DNA of 57,815 nucleotides from Chitiniphilus shinanonensis DSM 23277 (lineage in GTDB: Bacteria; Pseudomonadota; Gammaproteobacteria; Burkholderiales; Chitinibacteraceae): the NCBI RefSeq assembly GCF_000374805.1, contig NZ_KB895358.1, positions 1 through 57,815 on the forward strand. Direction: 5' to 3'. A model generated the notes under the pieces. The model saw only the letters and a list, made by a program, of their open reading frames with translations. It did not search any database and was not told the DNA's origin. Positions 1-8,911 of the stretch are shown in pieces. Position numbers and translations under genes: made by a program. Positions within the stretch are counted from its first letter, which is position 1; each line of letters starts with the position of its first letter.

Positions 1-633
1 GCCGACCTGATGATGGTGGCCGGCAAGAAGATCGAGGAGCTGATCGCGCGGCTGGCGCAGAAGGCGCGCGCCGCCGGCATCCACCTGATCCTGGCCACCC
101 AGCGGCCGTCGGTGGACGTGATCACCGGCCTGATCAAGGCCAACATCCCGACGCGGATCGCGTTCCAGGTATCGAGCAAGGTGGACAGCCGCACCATCCT
201 GGACCAGATGGGCGCCGAGGCGCTGCTGGGCCAGGGCGACATGCTGTTCCTGCCGCCGGGCACCGGCTATCCGCAGCGGGTGCACGGCGCGTTCTGTACC
301 GACGACGAAGTGCACCGCGTGGTGGAATACCTCAAGCAGTTCGGCGAGCCCGACTACGTGGACGGCGTGCTGAGCGGCGGCTTCGAGGCCGAGGCCGCCG
401 CGGCCAACCTCACCGGCGGCGCCGAGCAGGACGCCGAGGCCGATCCGCTGTACGACGAAGCCGTCGCCTTCGTGGTGAAAAGCCGCCGCGCTTCGATCTC
501 GTCGGTGCAGCGCCAGCTGCGCATCGGCTACAACCGCGCCGCGCGGCTGATCGAGCAGATGGAAGCCGCCGGCCTGGTCAGCGCGATGGAAAGCAACGGC
601 AACCGCACCGTGCTGGTACCGGCCGGCAAATAG
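1..633 (+). CDS. ftsK: DNA translocase FtsK, C-terminal part (5' truncated by window edge)
   Basis: This is the end of the septum-anchored DNA translocase that pumps chromosome termini through the closing division septum and activates XerCD at dif. The frame is open from base 1, so the true start lies outside. Visible are the end of the RecA-like motor ([19 protein letters not shown], then a segment with [20 protein letters not shown]) and a C-terminal winged-helix gamma domain (about residues 155-205, with [20 protein letters not shown]), which reads KOPS sequences. The motif set is diagnostic for the FtsK/SpoIIIE family. A NUDIX gene starts 4 nt downstream, so the two may be cotranscribed. 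Confidence 0.96.
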   Translation, partial: ADLMMVAGKKIEELIARLAQKARAAGIHLILATQRPSVDVITGLIKANIPTRIAFQVSSKVDSRTILDQMGAEALLGQGDMLFLPPGTGYPQRVHGAFCTDDEVHRVVEYLKQFGEPDYVDGVLSGGFEAEAAAANLTGGAEQDAEADPLYDEAVAFVVKSRRASISSVQRQLRIGYNRAARLIEQMEAAGLVSAMESNGNRTVLVPAGK

Positions 634-637
634 CGCA

Positions 638-1264
638 ATGGACGCCGCCGCGCTGACCCGCTACCTGGAAACGGTGCTCGCCACCGCCCAGGCCGGCCTG
701 ACCTATTCGCGGGATCGCTTCGACATCGAGCGCTTCACCGCCCTGCGCGACGCCACCGCCGCCCTGCTGGCCGACGGCAGCGGCGAGCCGCCGGCGCGCA
801 TCCGCGACTGGATCGACCTGGACCGCCACTACCCCACGCCCAAGCTGGACGTGCGCGCGCTGATCCTGGATCGGGAGCAAAACGTGCTGCTGGTGCGCGA
901 AGCCAGCGACGGCCTGTGGACCCTGCCCGGCGGCTGGTGCGACATCGGCGAATCCCCCGCCGACGCCGTGGTGCGCGAAGTGCGCGAGGAAACCGGGCTG
1001 GAAGTCGTCGCGACGCGGCTGCTGGCGCTGCTCGACAAACACAAGCACCCGCATCCGCCGCAACTGCCGCACGCGCTCAAGGCGTTTTTCCTGTGCGATG
1101 TCCGCGGCGGCGCGCTGCTGCGCCAGACCAGCGAAACCACCGACGCCGCCTACCACCCCGCCGACGACCTGCCGCCGCTTTCCACCCACCGCATCCTGCC
1201 GACGCAGATCCGGATGCTGTGCGAACAGGTGGCATCCGGCGCACTGGCGGCGCGGTTCGACTGA
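638..1264 (+). CDS. NUDIX hydrolase
   Basis: A 208-residue NUDIX-family pyrophosphohydrolase. The NUDIX box is complete: GWCDIGE at about residues 101-107, followed by REVREETGLEV, matching GX5EX7REUXEEXGU with the metal-binding REEXXEE core. The N-terminal 65 residues form an extra helical domain seen in NUDIX proteins that carry an N-terminal extension. The substrate, a nucleoside diphosphate linked to another moiety, cannot be deduced. It begins 4 nt after the ftsK stop, suggesting translational coupling, and ends 7 nt before a convergent gene. Confidence 0.9.
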   Translation: MDAAALTRYLETVLATAQAGLTYSRDRFDIERFTALRDATAALLADGSGEPPARIRDWIDLDRHYPTPKLDVRALILDREQNVLLVREASDGLWTLPGGWCDIGESPADAVVREVREETGLEVVATRLLALLDKHKHPHPPQLPHALKAFFLCDVRGGALLRQTSETTDAAYHPADDLPPLSTHRILPTQIRMLCEQVASGALAARFD

Positions 1265-1271
1265 GAGCGGC

Positions 1272-1691
1272 TCAGACCAGCAAGCGCCCCGCTTCGTCGA
1301 ACACCCAGCCGTCCTCGTAGCACACCTCGAACAGATGCCCGTCCAGATCGCGGAAATAACCCGCGACACCCCACGCCGTCTGCGTCGCCGGCTTGACCAG
1401 CGTACCGCCGTGCTTCACCACCAGCGCCAGCGCCTCGGCCACCTCCTCCGGCCGGCGGGCCAGATACACCAGCGCGCTGTGCGCGGCCTGGGACGGCAGC
1501 GACGCCACCTCGCCGGCATCAGCAGCCAGATCGCGCCGCGAAATCAGCCCCAGCACCACGCCCCCGAGGTCGATCTTGATAAACCCCGCGTGCGAACTCG
1601 GCGCCGCCCGCCAGCCCAACGCCGCATAAAAAGCCGCGCTGCGCGCGATATCGTCGACCCCGAGCAAAATCAGATTCAGGCGTGGCTGCAT
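1272..1691 (-). CDS. VOC-fold (glyoxalase/bleomycin-resistance-like) protein
   Basis: A 139-residue vicinal-oxygen-chelate protein, with a beta-alpha-beta-beta-beta repeat signature: LNLILLGVDDIARSAAFY at the start, then HSALVYLARRPEEVAEAL, and a terminal FRDLDGHLFEVCY metal-site strand (Glu). Such proteins act as metal-dependent lyases, dioxygenases or binding proteins; the substrate is unknown. The start at 1691 is chosen because a GGAGAA ribosome-binding site lies 6 nt upstream and the fold begins there, although the frame is open further upstream. It is convergent with the NUDIX gene. Confidence 0.87.
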   Translation of the reverse strand: MQPRLNLILLGVDDIARSAAFYAALGWRAAPSSHAGFIKIDLGGVVLGLISRRDLAADAGEVASLPSQAAHSALVYLARRPEEVAEALALVVKHGGTLVKPATQTAWGVAGYFRDLDGHLFEVCYEDGWVFDEAGRLLV

Positions 1692-1914
1692 GGCTTCTCC
1701 AAAACGGAAATCAAGAATGCCAACAAAGTCACCCACAAGAAACGCGGAACGCAGGCAGGACCAGGTGATCAGCGGAGCCGATCCACCTGCGTGGCGTGAC
1801 AAGAGGGTTTGTTGACCGCATTCAGAACGAACGTTCGATATTGCCACGATGGCTGCTGGACGTCATACCAGGATCGATCTTTCGCAGGAAACGTGGGCGA
1901 TACATCGCACAGAT
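1692..1914. other. Intergenic stretch between VOC gene and CRISPR distal end
   Basis: No gene with coding character is visible here. The stretch contains the 5' side of the VOC gene and the sequence that flanks the oldest (leader-distal) end of the CRISPR array. The palindrome CGAACGTTCG lies near 1830; no function is assigned to it. Confidence 0.5.
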
Positions 1915-4204
1915 CGGTTCATGCCAGCTTTCGCGGGGGAACAGGGCGGGGCAGTTCAGGGATTCGACAAGGACCGCAGTTCATCCCCGCTCACGCGGGG
2001 AACAGTCGGCGCAGGTCACCGCGACCGCAGGATGCCCCGGTTCATCCCCGCTCACGCGGGGAACAGCGCAGTCTCGACAGCGGTAACGTCTCACCGTTGC
2101 GGTTCATCCCCGCTCACGCGGGGAACAGGCCGTTTCCACCGCGAAGTTGTAGCCACGCTGCGGTTCATCCCCGCTCACGCGGGGAACAGACCGGCGCACG
2201 AAAGACTATGAACAGCGAAGTCGGTTCATCCCCGCTCACGCGGGGAACAGAGGTCGGATAGGGATCGGGCGATGCGGTCGATCGGTTCATCCCCGCTCAC
2301 GCGGGGAACAGATCGAGCCGGTGGAATGATCCCCTCTGGAGACCGGTTCATCCCCGCTCACGCGGGGAACAGACGTGTGTTCAACATCCCGCCCACCCCC
2401 ATGCCGGTTCATCCCCGCTCACGCGGGGAACAGCGAAGATGTCATCAGGTTTAACGCCCGCAGTGCGGTTCATCCCCGCTCACGCGGGGAACAGTTCCAG
2501 TTGAAGGCGCGCCTGCTGGGTGGCGCCGGTTCATCCCCGCTCACGCGGGGAACAGCTTCGCGCGCGGGAACTGATGGTGGAACTGCTGCGGTTCATCCCC
2601 GCTCACGCGGGGAACAGGGCGAAGCCAGCACGCTCAAGGTGCAAGAGGTCGGTTCATCCCCGCTCACGCGGGGAACAGTCGGCCAGGCCGCCCTGGAGCT
2701 GGCCGGTGGCCGGTTCATCCCCGCTCACGCGGGGAACAGGATGCCAAAGTAGTAAACAGGCCGCCCCTCATCGGTTCATCCCCGCTCACGCGGGGAACAG
2801 GGCTGAACACGTAATCGCCATGCTTATGCCTCCGGTTCATCCCCGCTCACGCGGGGAACAGCCCAGAGATGCCACGGCCGGCCCTTGGCTGGCCGGTTCA
2901 TCCCCGCTCACGCGGGGAACAGTGCAGCGTGGCCGACTTGTATTTATCAAATAACGGTTCATCCCCGCTCACGCGGGGAACAGACCTTGTTCCCTGGCGC
3001 CCGAACAGGAAAGTGCGGTTCATCCCCGCTCACGCGGGGAACAGTCTGGATCACCACGTCCTCGGCCAGCATCGGCAGGTTCATCCCCGCTCACGCGGGG
3101 AACAGTGCGCTAAGAGAGACAATAGACCGCCGGATTTCGGTTCATCCCCGCTCACGCGGGGAACAGAGGCCGGTCTGCTCGACGGCGCGTAACTCTGCCG
3201 GTTCATCCCCGCTCACGCGGGGAACAGTTCAACGGCGACACCGATAGGTTCCACAATACCGGTTCATCCCCGCTCACGCGGGGAACAGGCTCTATTAAGC
3301 GCTATGACTGGAGTGTCAATCGGTTCATCCCCGCTCACGCGGGGAACAGGGTAAAAGGAGTTATTGACGGTGGGATTAGCTCGGTTCATCCCCGCTCACG
3401 CGGGGAACAGGTTCTTAGTCGGTTCAACGCTGCCATCAACGACGGTTCATCCCCGCTCACGCGGGGAACAGAAACTGGCGATAAAGAAAGACAAAGAAAG
3501 GCGCGGTTCATCCCCGCTCACGCGGGGAACAGGTTCTTAGTCGGTTCAACGCTGCCATCAACGACGGTTCATCCCCGCTCACGCGGGGAACAGAAACTGG
3601 CGATAAAGAAAGACAAAGAAAGGCGCGGTTCATCCCCGCTCACGCGGGGAACAGATATGAATATTTAACTTCTGATTTCAAACAAGCGGTTCATCCCCGC
3701 TCACGCGGGGAACAGATTGGCATCACGGCCATCAGGCCAATATAGATCGGTTCATCCCCGCTCACGCGGGGAACAGGACCTGTTTGGACTGGTTCCTGCC
3801 CGTGCCAACCGGTTCATCCCCGCTCACGCGGGGAACAGACCAAAGAAGAAAGGGGCCTCGCGGCCCCTTTCGGTTCATCCCCGCTCACGCGGGGAACAGC
3901 TGCTCGACGTGCTCACCACCGATCTCGGGGCCGGTTCATCCCCGCTCACGCGGGGAACAGAGCGGCCATGTCAGGGCCGCCGCCGGATCGGTCGGTTCAT
4001 CCCCGCTCACGCGGGGAACAGTCGGAGTGAGTGGATGCCCCCCGGCTATATCGCGGTTCATCCCCGCTCACGCGGGGAACACGAGAGAGCACCGCACGGC
4101 GCGTTGCCGAGCTGCGGTTCATCCCCGCTCACGCGGGGAACACGCGATCAGTCTGCGACTGGAGTCCATTTTTGGCGGTTCATCCCCGCTCACGCGGGGA
4201 ACAC
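1915..4204 (-). CRISPR. Type I-E-like CRISPR array, 37 repeats plus one degenerate repeat, no adjacent cas genes
   Basis: 29-bp repeats start at 1977, 2038, 2100, 2161 and so on to 4176, with 32-nt spacers (33 nt at 2067-2099, 2556-2588 and 3777-3809). The core TCCCCGCTCACGCGGGGA is palindromic. On the minus strand the repeat begins STGTTCCCCGCG and ends GGGGATGAACCG, matching the Escherichia coli type I-E repeat, so transcription should run right to left. A degenerate repeat at 1915-1944 marks the old end. Three leader-proximal repeats (4054, 4115, 4176) differ in one terminal base. Two spacers are duplicated in tandem (3411-3532 equals 3533-3654). No cas gene is present, so processing proteins must be encoded elsewhere. 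Confidence 0.98.
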
Positions 4205-4280
4205 TCCAATTACAACACACTGATTCCTCAATCGAAATCCGCGCAGGCAAAAGCCACCAACCTTACAAGTACTTTCCCAA
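4205..4280 (-). promoter_or_regulatory. Putative CRISPR leader with IHF-like site
   Basis: The flank of the leader-proximal repeat, read on the minus strand, is richer in A/T than its surroundings. At 4213-4225 (minus strand AATCAGTGTGTTG) it matches the IHF consensus WATCAANNNNTTR at all but one fixed position, 9-21 bp from the first repeat. In E. coli type I-E, IHF bending just upstream of the first repeat directs spacer integration, so the position is meaningful. No convincing -35/-10 pair was found. The stop of the oxidoreductase gene is only about 100 bp away, leaving no room for a cas operon. Confidence 0.55.
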
Positions 4281-4306
4281 CCACGCGCCGGGCCGCTGCA
4301 CCACCG

Positions 4307-5449
4307 CTACACCCCGACCCAAGCCCCCTGCCTTGCCTGGCTCTCCAGCATCGCCTCGATGAACCGCAACCCCGCCACCCCGTCGTCCACCGTCGTCAGC
4401 ATCAGCGATTCGGGGGGCGCCGGGGTGTTGGTCTGTTGGGCGACGATCTGCAATGCCGCATCCCGATACAACTGGGCGAAGGCTTCGAGGTAGCCCTCGG
4501 GGTGGCCGGGGGGGATGCGGGTGGCGTGGGCGGCGGCGGGGCTGTCGATGCGGCCTCGGGTCAGGCGGGTGGTTTCGCCGCCTTGCGGGGTGAACCACAG
4601 TTCGTTGGGCGATTCCTGGCTGAAGCGCAGGCCGGCGCGGGTGCCGTGCACGCGCAGGTTGAGGGCGTTCTCCTCGCCGCTGGCGATCTGGCTGGCGACC
4701 AGCAGGCCGCGCGCGCCGTTGGCGTAGCGCAGCATGGCCTGGACGTGGTCGTCCACCCGGCGGCCGGGGACGAAGGTGTGGACGTCGGCGGCGAGTTCGC
4801 TGGGGGTCAGGCCGGTGACGAACGCGGCGAGCTGCCAAGCGTGGGTGCCGATGTCGCCCAGGCAGCCGGCGGGGCCGGCCAGGGCGGGGTCGGTGCGCCA
4901 GCCGGCCTGCTTGTTGCCCGATTGCTCCACCGGGGAGGCGAGCCAGTCTTGCAGGTATTCGACGTGCACGTAACGGATGTCGCCCAGTTCGCCACGCGCG
5001 ATCAGTTCGCGGGCGTGGCGCACCATGGGGTAGCCGGAATAGGTGTGGGTCAGTGCGAAGAGGCGCTGCTTGCGCCGCGCCAGCGCGGCCAGGGCCTGGC
5101 CTTCGGCCAGCGAGACGGCCAGCGGCTTGTCGCAGATGACATGGATGCCCGCTTCGAGGAAGGCGGTGGCCACGGGGGCGTGCAGGTGGTTGGGGGTGAC
5201 GATGGCGACCACGTCGATGCCGTCGGCGCGCGCGGCCTCGGCGCGGGCCATGTCGCGGTAGTCGCCATAGCTGCGGGTCGGGTCCAGCCGCAGTTCGGCG
5301 GCGCTGGCGGCGGCGCGCGTGGGGTCGGACGACAAGGCGCCCGCGACCAGTTCGTAGCAGTCGTCCAACCGCGCGGCCAGCCGGTGCACCGCGCCGATGA
5401 AGGCGCCCTGCCCGCCGCCGACCATGCCCATGCGCAAACGTCGGTTCAT
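4307..5449 (-). CDS. Gfo/Idh/MocA-family oxidoreductase
   Basis: A 380-residue NAD(P)-dependent sugar or polyol dehydrogenase-like protein. The Rossmann N-terminus has GMVGGGQGAFIG (about residues 8-19); CDKPLA is the family's (E/D)KP lysine motif and GDIGTHAWQ carries the conserved histidine of the C-terminal domain. The start at 5449 has a GGAGAA ribosome-binding site. It is the last gene of the minus-strand operon headed by the LacI regulator, following a TIM-barrel isomerase. That pairing is typical of pathways that oxidise and isomerise an imported sugar; the specific sugar is not readable. Confidence 0.9.
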   Translation of the reverse strand: MNRRLRMGMVGGGQGAFIGAVHRLAARLDDCYELVAGALSSDPTRAAASAAELRLDPTRSYGDYRDMARAEAARADGIDVVAIVTPNHLHAPVATAFLEAGIHVICDKPLAVSLAEGQALAALARRKQRLFALTHTYSGYPMVRHARELIARGELGDIRYVHVEYLQDWLASPVEQSGNKQAGWRTDPALAGPAGCLGDIGTHAWQLAAFVTGLTPSELAADVHTFVPGRRVDDHVQAMLRYANGARGLLVASQIASGEENALNLRVHGTRAGLRFSQESPNELWFTPQGGETTRLTRGRIDSPAAAHATRIPPGHPEGYLEAFAQLYRDAALQIVAQQTNTPAPPESLMLTTVDDGVAGLRFIEAMLESQARQGAWVGV

Positions 5450-5546
5450 GTCGGTTCTCCGGTAAAGATGAAATGGCCCCGGCCGGGGCCGGCGGCGACG
5501 CGTGCCGATCACGGCGGCCCGATGCGGTCGCGCCCAGCCCGTCGCG

Positions 5547-6611
5547 TCAGCCCTTGGCCGCCAGCCCGAGCAAGGCGTTCAGTTGTCCGGTATCGACGCC
5601 GCTGCCGGCGAAGTCGTCGAAGGCGCGCCCGGCCACGCGGATGATGTGGCGGCGGATGAAGTCCGCGCCTTCCGCGGCGCCATCCTGCGGGTGCTTGAGC
5701 GCGCACTCCCATTCCAGCACCGCCCAGCCGGGGAAGTCGTACTGCGCCATCCTGGAGAAGATGGCGCCGAAGTCGATCTGGCCGTCGCCCAGCGAGCGGA
5801 AACGCCCGGCGCGCTCGGCCCAGCCGCTGTAACCGCCGTAGACGCCCTGGCGACCGTCGGGGCGGAATTCGGCGTCCTTCACGTGGAAGGCTTTGATGCG
5901 GGCGTGGTAGCGGTCGATGAACGCCAGGTAATCCAGCTGTTGCAGCACGAAGTGGCTGGGGTCGTAGAGGATGCAGGCGCGCGGGTGATCGTCCACCGCG
6001 GCAAGGAAGCGCTCGAAGGTGACGCCGTCGTGCAGGTCCTCGCCGGGATGCAGTTCGTAGCAGAGATCGACGCCGGCGGCGTCGAAGGCCTCCAGGATCG
6101 GTCGCCAGCGGCGGGCCAGTTCGGCGAAGGCGGCCTCGACCAGCCCGGCCGGGCGCTGCGGCCACGGGTACAGGTACGGCCACGCCAGCGCGCCGGAGAA
6201 AGTGACGTGCGCGGTCAGCCCCAGCCGGCGCGAGGCTTGCGCGGCGGCGGTCACCTGGCCGATCGCCCACTCGGTGCGCGCGGCGGGGTTGCCGCGCACC
6301 TCGGGGGCGGCAAAGCCGTCGAACAGCGCGTCGTAGGCCGGATGCACCGCCACCAGCTGCCCTTGCAGGTGGGTGGACAACTCGGTGATCGCCAGGCCGT
6401 GCGCGGCGACGCGGCCGGCGATCTCGTCGCAGTAGTCCTGGCTTTGCGCGGCCAGCGCCACGTCGAACAGCCGCGGGTCGTTGGTGGGAATCTGGATGCC
6501 CCGGAAGCCCAGCCCCGCCGCCCATCCCGCCAAGCCGTCCAGCGTATCGAACGGCGCCGCCTCGCCCACGAACTGCGCCAGGAAGATCGCCGGTCCCTTG
6601 ATGGTTTGCAT
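5547..6611 (-). CDS. Sugar phosphate isomerase/epimerase (xylose isomerase-like TIM barrel)
   Basis: A 354-residue AP-endonuclease-2/xylose-isomerase-like TIM barrel. Metal-ligand strands are visible: VDLCYELHPGEDLHDG (Glu, His), ILYDPSHFVLQQ (Asp, His), IKAFHVKDAEF (His, Asp) and GWAVLEWECAL (Glu). Family members isomerise or epimerise sugars, keto-inositols or 3-keto-glycosides. An AGGAG ribosome-binding site precedes the ATG. Its 5' side directly abuts inverted-repeat element A (6624-6755), which separates it from the binding-protein gene. Confidence 0.88.
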   Translation of the reverse strand: MQTIKGPAIFLAQFVGEAAPFDTLDGLAGWAAGLGFRGIQIPTNDPRLFDVALAAQSQDYCDEIAGRVAAHGLAITELSTHLQGQLVAVHPAYDALFDGFAAPEVRGNPAARTEWAIGQVTAAAQASRRLGLTAHVTFSGALAWPYLYPWPQRPAGLVEAAFAELARRWRPILEAFDAAGVDLCYELHPGEDLHDGVTFERFLAAVDDHPRACILYDPSHFVLQQLDYLAFIDRYHARIKAFHVKDAEFRPDGRQGVYGGYSGWAERAGRFRSLGDGQIDFGAIFSRMAQYDFPGWAVLEWECALKHPQDGAAEGADFIRRHIIRVAGRAFDDFAGSGVDTGQLNALLGLAAKG

Positions 6612-6623
6612 GTCTTAACTCCT

Positions 6624-6755
6624 GTGAGGAGTGAGGGGTGAGGGGTAAAACATGTGAGGAGTGAGGTGTGAGGGGTGAGGTGTAAACCCCCCAGCACCAG
6701 CGCGGTTGCCGTTGCTTTTGACGTTACCCCTCACACCTCACCCCTCACTCCTCAC
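6624..6755. repeat. Dispersed intergenic repeat A, copy 1 (polypurine/polypyrimidine inverted repeat)
   Basis: Left arm built from GTGAGGAGTGAGGGG units, right arm from CCCCTCACTCCTCAC units, so the arms pair. The core, read on the minus strand, begins GTAACGTCAAAAGCAACGGC and runs to GGGGTTTACACCTCACC. A copy in the opposite orientation lies at 7793-7908, so two inverted copies flank the binding-protein gene. A related copy is at 41999-42083. Confidence 0.85.
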
Positions 6756-6782
6756 TCGCGAAGCGCAAAGCGCGAAGCGCGC

Positions 6783-7736
6783 TCAGAACGGCGAATCCGG
6801 GAAGTAGAACTGCCTGGCGTTTTCCTTGGTGATCAGCACCGACGGGATGATGGTGGTCGCCGGCAGTTTGGCGCCCTTCAGCCGGGCTTCGGCGGTGAGC
6901 TTGATCGCGTCGTAGATGAACTTGGGCGAGTACGACACGTCGGCCTGGATGCGCTTGTCCTTGCCGTCGAGGATGGTCTTGACCATGCCCTTGGCGCCGG
7001 CGCCGCCGAACACTTCCTTGATGTCGGTGCGCTTGGCCTGGTCGATGGCCTTGAGCACGCCCACCGCCATGTCGTCGTCGGCCGCCCACACGGCGTCGAT
7101 GTGCTTGAAGCGGGTGAGGTAGTCCTGCGTCACCTTGAAGGCGTCGTCGCGGTTCCAGTTGCCGTACTTGGCATCGAGCACCTTGATGTCCGGGTATTGC
7201 TTCATCACGCCCATGAAGGCGTTGTAGCGCTCGTTGTCCAAGGTGGTGGGAATGCCGCGCAGCATCACGATATTGCCCTTGCCGCCCAGGCGCTTGGCCA
7301 GGTATTCGGCGGGCAGCTTGCCGAAGGCGGTGTTGTCGCCGGCCACGTAGGCATCCTGCGCGCTGGTGTCGGTCAGGCCGCGATCGACCACGGTGACGTA
7401 GACGCCCTTGCCCTTCACCTGCGCCACCGGCTTGGTCAGCGATGCCGATTCGAACGGAAAGATCACCAGCGCGTTGATCTTATTGACGGTCAGCAGGTCT
7501 TGCAACTGGTTGGCCTGCTCCGGCGCGGAGCCGGCGGTCTTGACGATGATCTTCAGGTCCGGATGCGCTTTTTCCAGCTCCTGCCTGGCCTGGTTGGCCC
7601 ACCAGACGATGCCGCCGGTGAAGCCGTGGGTGGCGGTGGGAATCGCCACGCCCAGGGTGACCTTTTCCGCGGCGAACGCGGTGCAGGCCGACAGAGCCAG
7701 CACGCCGGCCCCCACTGCGCGAATCAAGCTTTTCAT
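6783..7736 (-). CDS. Sugar ABC transporter periplasmic substrate-binding protein (type 1 fold)
   Basis: A 317-residue binding protein of the CUT2/ribose-type transporters. The N-terminus [22 protein letters not shown] is a Sec signal peptide with an AFA-AE cleavage site. The mature part starts with [20 protein letters not shown] and continues through [20 protein letters not shown] and [19 protein letters not shown], hallmarks of the periplasmic-binding-protein type 1 fold. The start at 7736 has a GGAGA site 8 nt upstream. It probably captures the sugar for the permease and ATPase encoded just upstream. The ligand is not predictable from sequence alone. Confidence 0.93.
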   Translation of the reverse strand: MKSLIRAVGAGVLALSACTAFAAEKVTLGVAIPTATHGFTGGIVWWANQARQELEKAHPDLKIIVKTAGSAPEQANQLQDLLTVNKINALVIFPFESASLTKPVAQVKGKGVYVTVVDRGLTDTSAQDAYVAGDNTAFGKLPAEYLAKRLGGKGNIVMLRGIPTTLDNERYNAFMGVMKQYPDIKVLDAKYGNWNRDDAFKVTQDYLTRFKHIDAVWAADDDMAVGVLKAIDQAKRTDIKEVFGGAGAKGMVKTILDGKDKRIQADVSYSPKFIYDAIKLTAEARLKGAKLPATTIIPSVLITKENARQFYFPDSPF

Positions 7737-7792
7737 GGTGTCGTCTCCATTGATTGGGCAGCCCAACCCCCGCCCGTGGGTGTGTTTCTTGT

Positions 7793-7908
7793 GTGAGGAG
7801 TGAGGGGTGAGGAGTGAGGGGTAACGTCAAAGGCAACTGCAACCACGCTGGCGCTGCGGGGTTTACACCTCACCCCTCACTCCTCACTCCTCACTCCTCA
7901 CCCCTCAC
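7793..7908. repeat. Dispersed intergenic repeat A, copy 2
   Basis: Arms of GTGAGGAGTGAGGGG-type and CACCCCTCACTCCTCAC-type units flank the core GTAACGTCAAAGGCAACTGC, which runs on to GCGGGGTTTACACC. It matches copy 1 (reverse complemented) closely over the whole core. It lies between the permease stop and the binding-protein start, within the operon, so it would be transcribed and could fold into a long hairpin. Confidence 0.85.
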
Positions 7909-7915
7909 CTCCAGT

Positions 7916-8911
7916 TCACCGCCTGCCCCGCTGCATGAAGGCCACGACGATGATCACGCCGCCTTGCACCGCGGCGTTCAGGTACACGCTGATGATGCTG
8001 GTGAGGTTGAGGATGTTGCTGATCACCGACAGCAGGATGGCGCCGACCACGGTGCCGACCAGCCGTCCCTCGCCGCCCTTGAGCGCGGTGCCGCCGACCA
8101 CCACGGCGGCGATGGCTTCCAGTTCCCACAGCAGGCCGGTGGTCGGCGAGGCCGAGCCCAGGCGCGGTACGTACAGCAGGGTGGCGATGCCGACGCACAG
8201 GCCCAGCAGCATGTAGGTCAGGATCTTCACCAGGTCGACGCGGATCGCGGCGTAGCGCGCCACCTGCTCGTTGGAGCCGATGGCCTGCACGTGGCGGCCG
8301 AAGGCGGTGCGGTTGAGCAGCACGCTGCCGATGACGGCCACGGCGGCGAAGATCCATACGGGGATCGGCACGCCCAGCAGGCTGGCGTAGTAGACGGGGC
8401 TGTAAAGGTCGGACAGCGCGCCGTCCAGGGTCAGTGCGCCGCCGTCGGCGAACCAGGTGAGGAAGGCGCGGAAGATCCCCAGCGTGCCCAGGGTGACGAT
8501 GAAGGGCTCGACCCGGCCCTTGGTGATCAGCAGGCCGTGGGCACAGCCGAACGCCAGGCCCAGCACCAGCGCCAGCCCCATGCCCAGCGCCACCACCAGC
8601 AGCGGCGCGTGGCCGCCACCGGCCAGGCCGTTCATGAACAGGATCATGCTGCCGGCGATCAGCGCGGCCATCGACCCCACCGATAGATCGATGCCGCCGG
8701 ACATGATGACGAAGGTCATACCCACCGCGATGATGCCGATGAAGGCGGTGCGGGTGAGCACGTTCATCAGGTTGTCCACGGTGGCGAAGTCCGGGTTGAG
8801 CGCAGTGCCCACGATGCACAGCGCCACCAGGCCCAGGATGGGGCCCAGGCCGCCGAGCACGCTGCGCCACTTGCGCGACACGGTGGGCGATTCAACGGGT
8901 TCCGGTTGCAT
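7916..8911 (-). CDS. Sugar ABC transporter permease (RbsC/CUT2 family)
   Basis: A 331-residue polytopic inner-membrane protein with about 8-10 hydrophobic segments. The family signature is clear: [21 protein letters not shown] near residues 63-83 and [19 protein letters not shown] near 270, the EAA-like loop that contacts the ATPase. The start overlaps the end of the ATPase gene by 20 nt, indicating coupled translation. Together with the ATPase and binding protein it forms one importer. Confidence 0.94.
   Translation of the reverse strand: MQPEPVESPTVSRKWRSVLGGLGPILGLVALCIVGTALNPDFATVDNLMNVLTRTAFIGIIAVGMTFVIMSGGIDLSVGSMAALIAGSMILFMNGLAGGGHAPLLVVALGMGLALVLGLAFGCAHGLLITKGRVEPFIVTLGTLGIFRAFLTWFADGGALTLDGALSDLYSPVYYASLLGVPIPVWIFAAVAVIGSVLLNRTAFGRHVQAIGSNEQVARYAAIRVDLVKILTYMLLGLCVGIATLLYVPRLGSASPTTGLLWELEAIAAVVVGGTALKGGEGRLVGTVVGAILLSVISNILNLTSIISVYLNAAVQGGVIIVVAFMQRGRR

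Noticed and set aside
1849-4223. Several open frames repeating HPRSRGEQ, SSPLTRGT and RFIPAHAGN motifs
   Set aside because: These are translations of the CRISPR repeats; 61-nt units keep all frames open and give repeat peptides.
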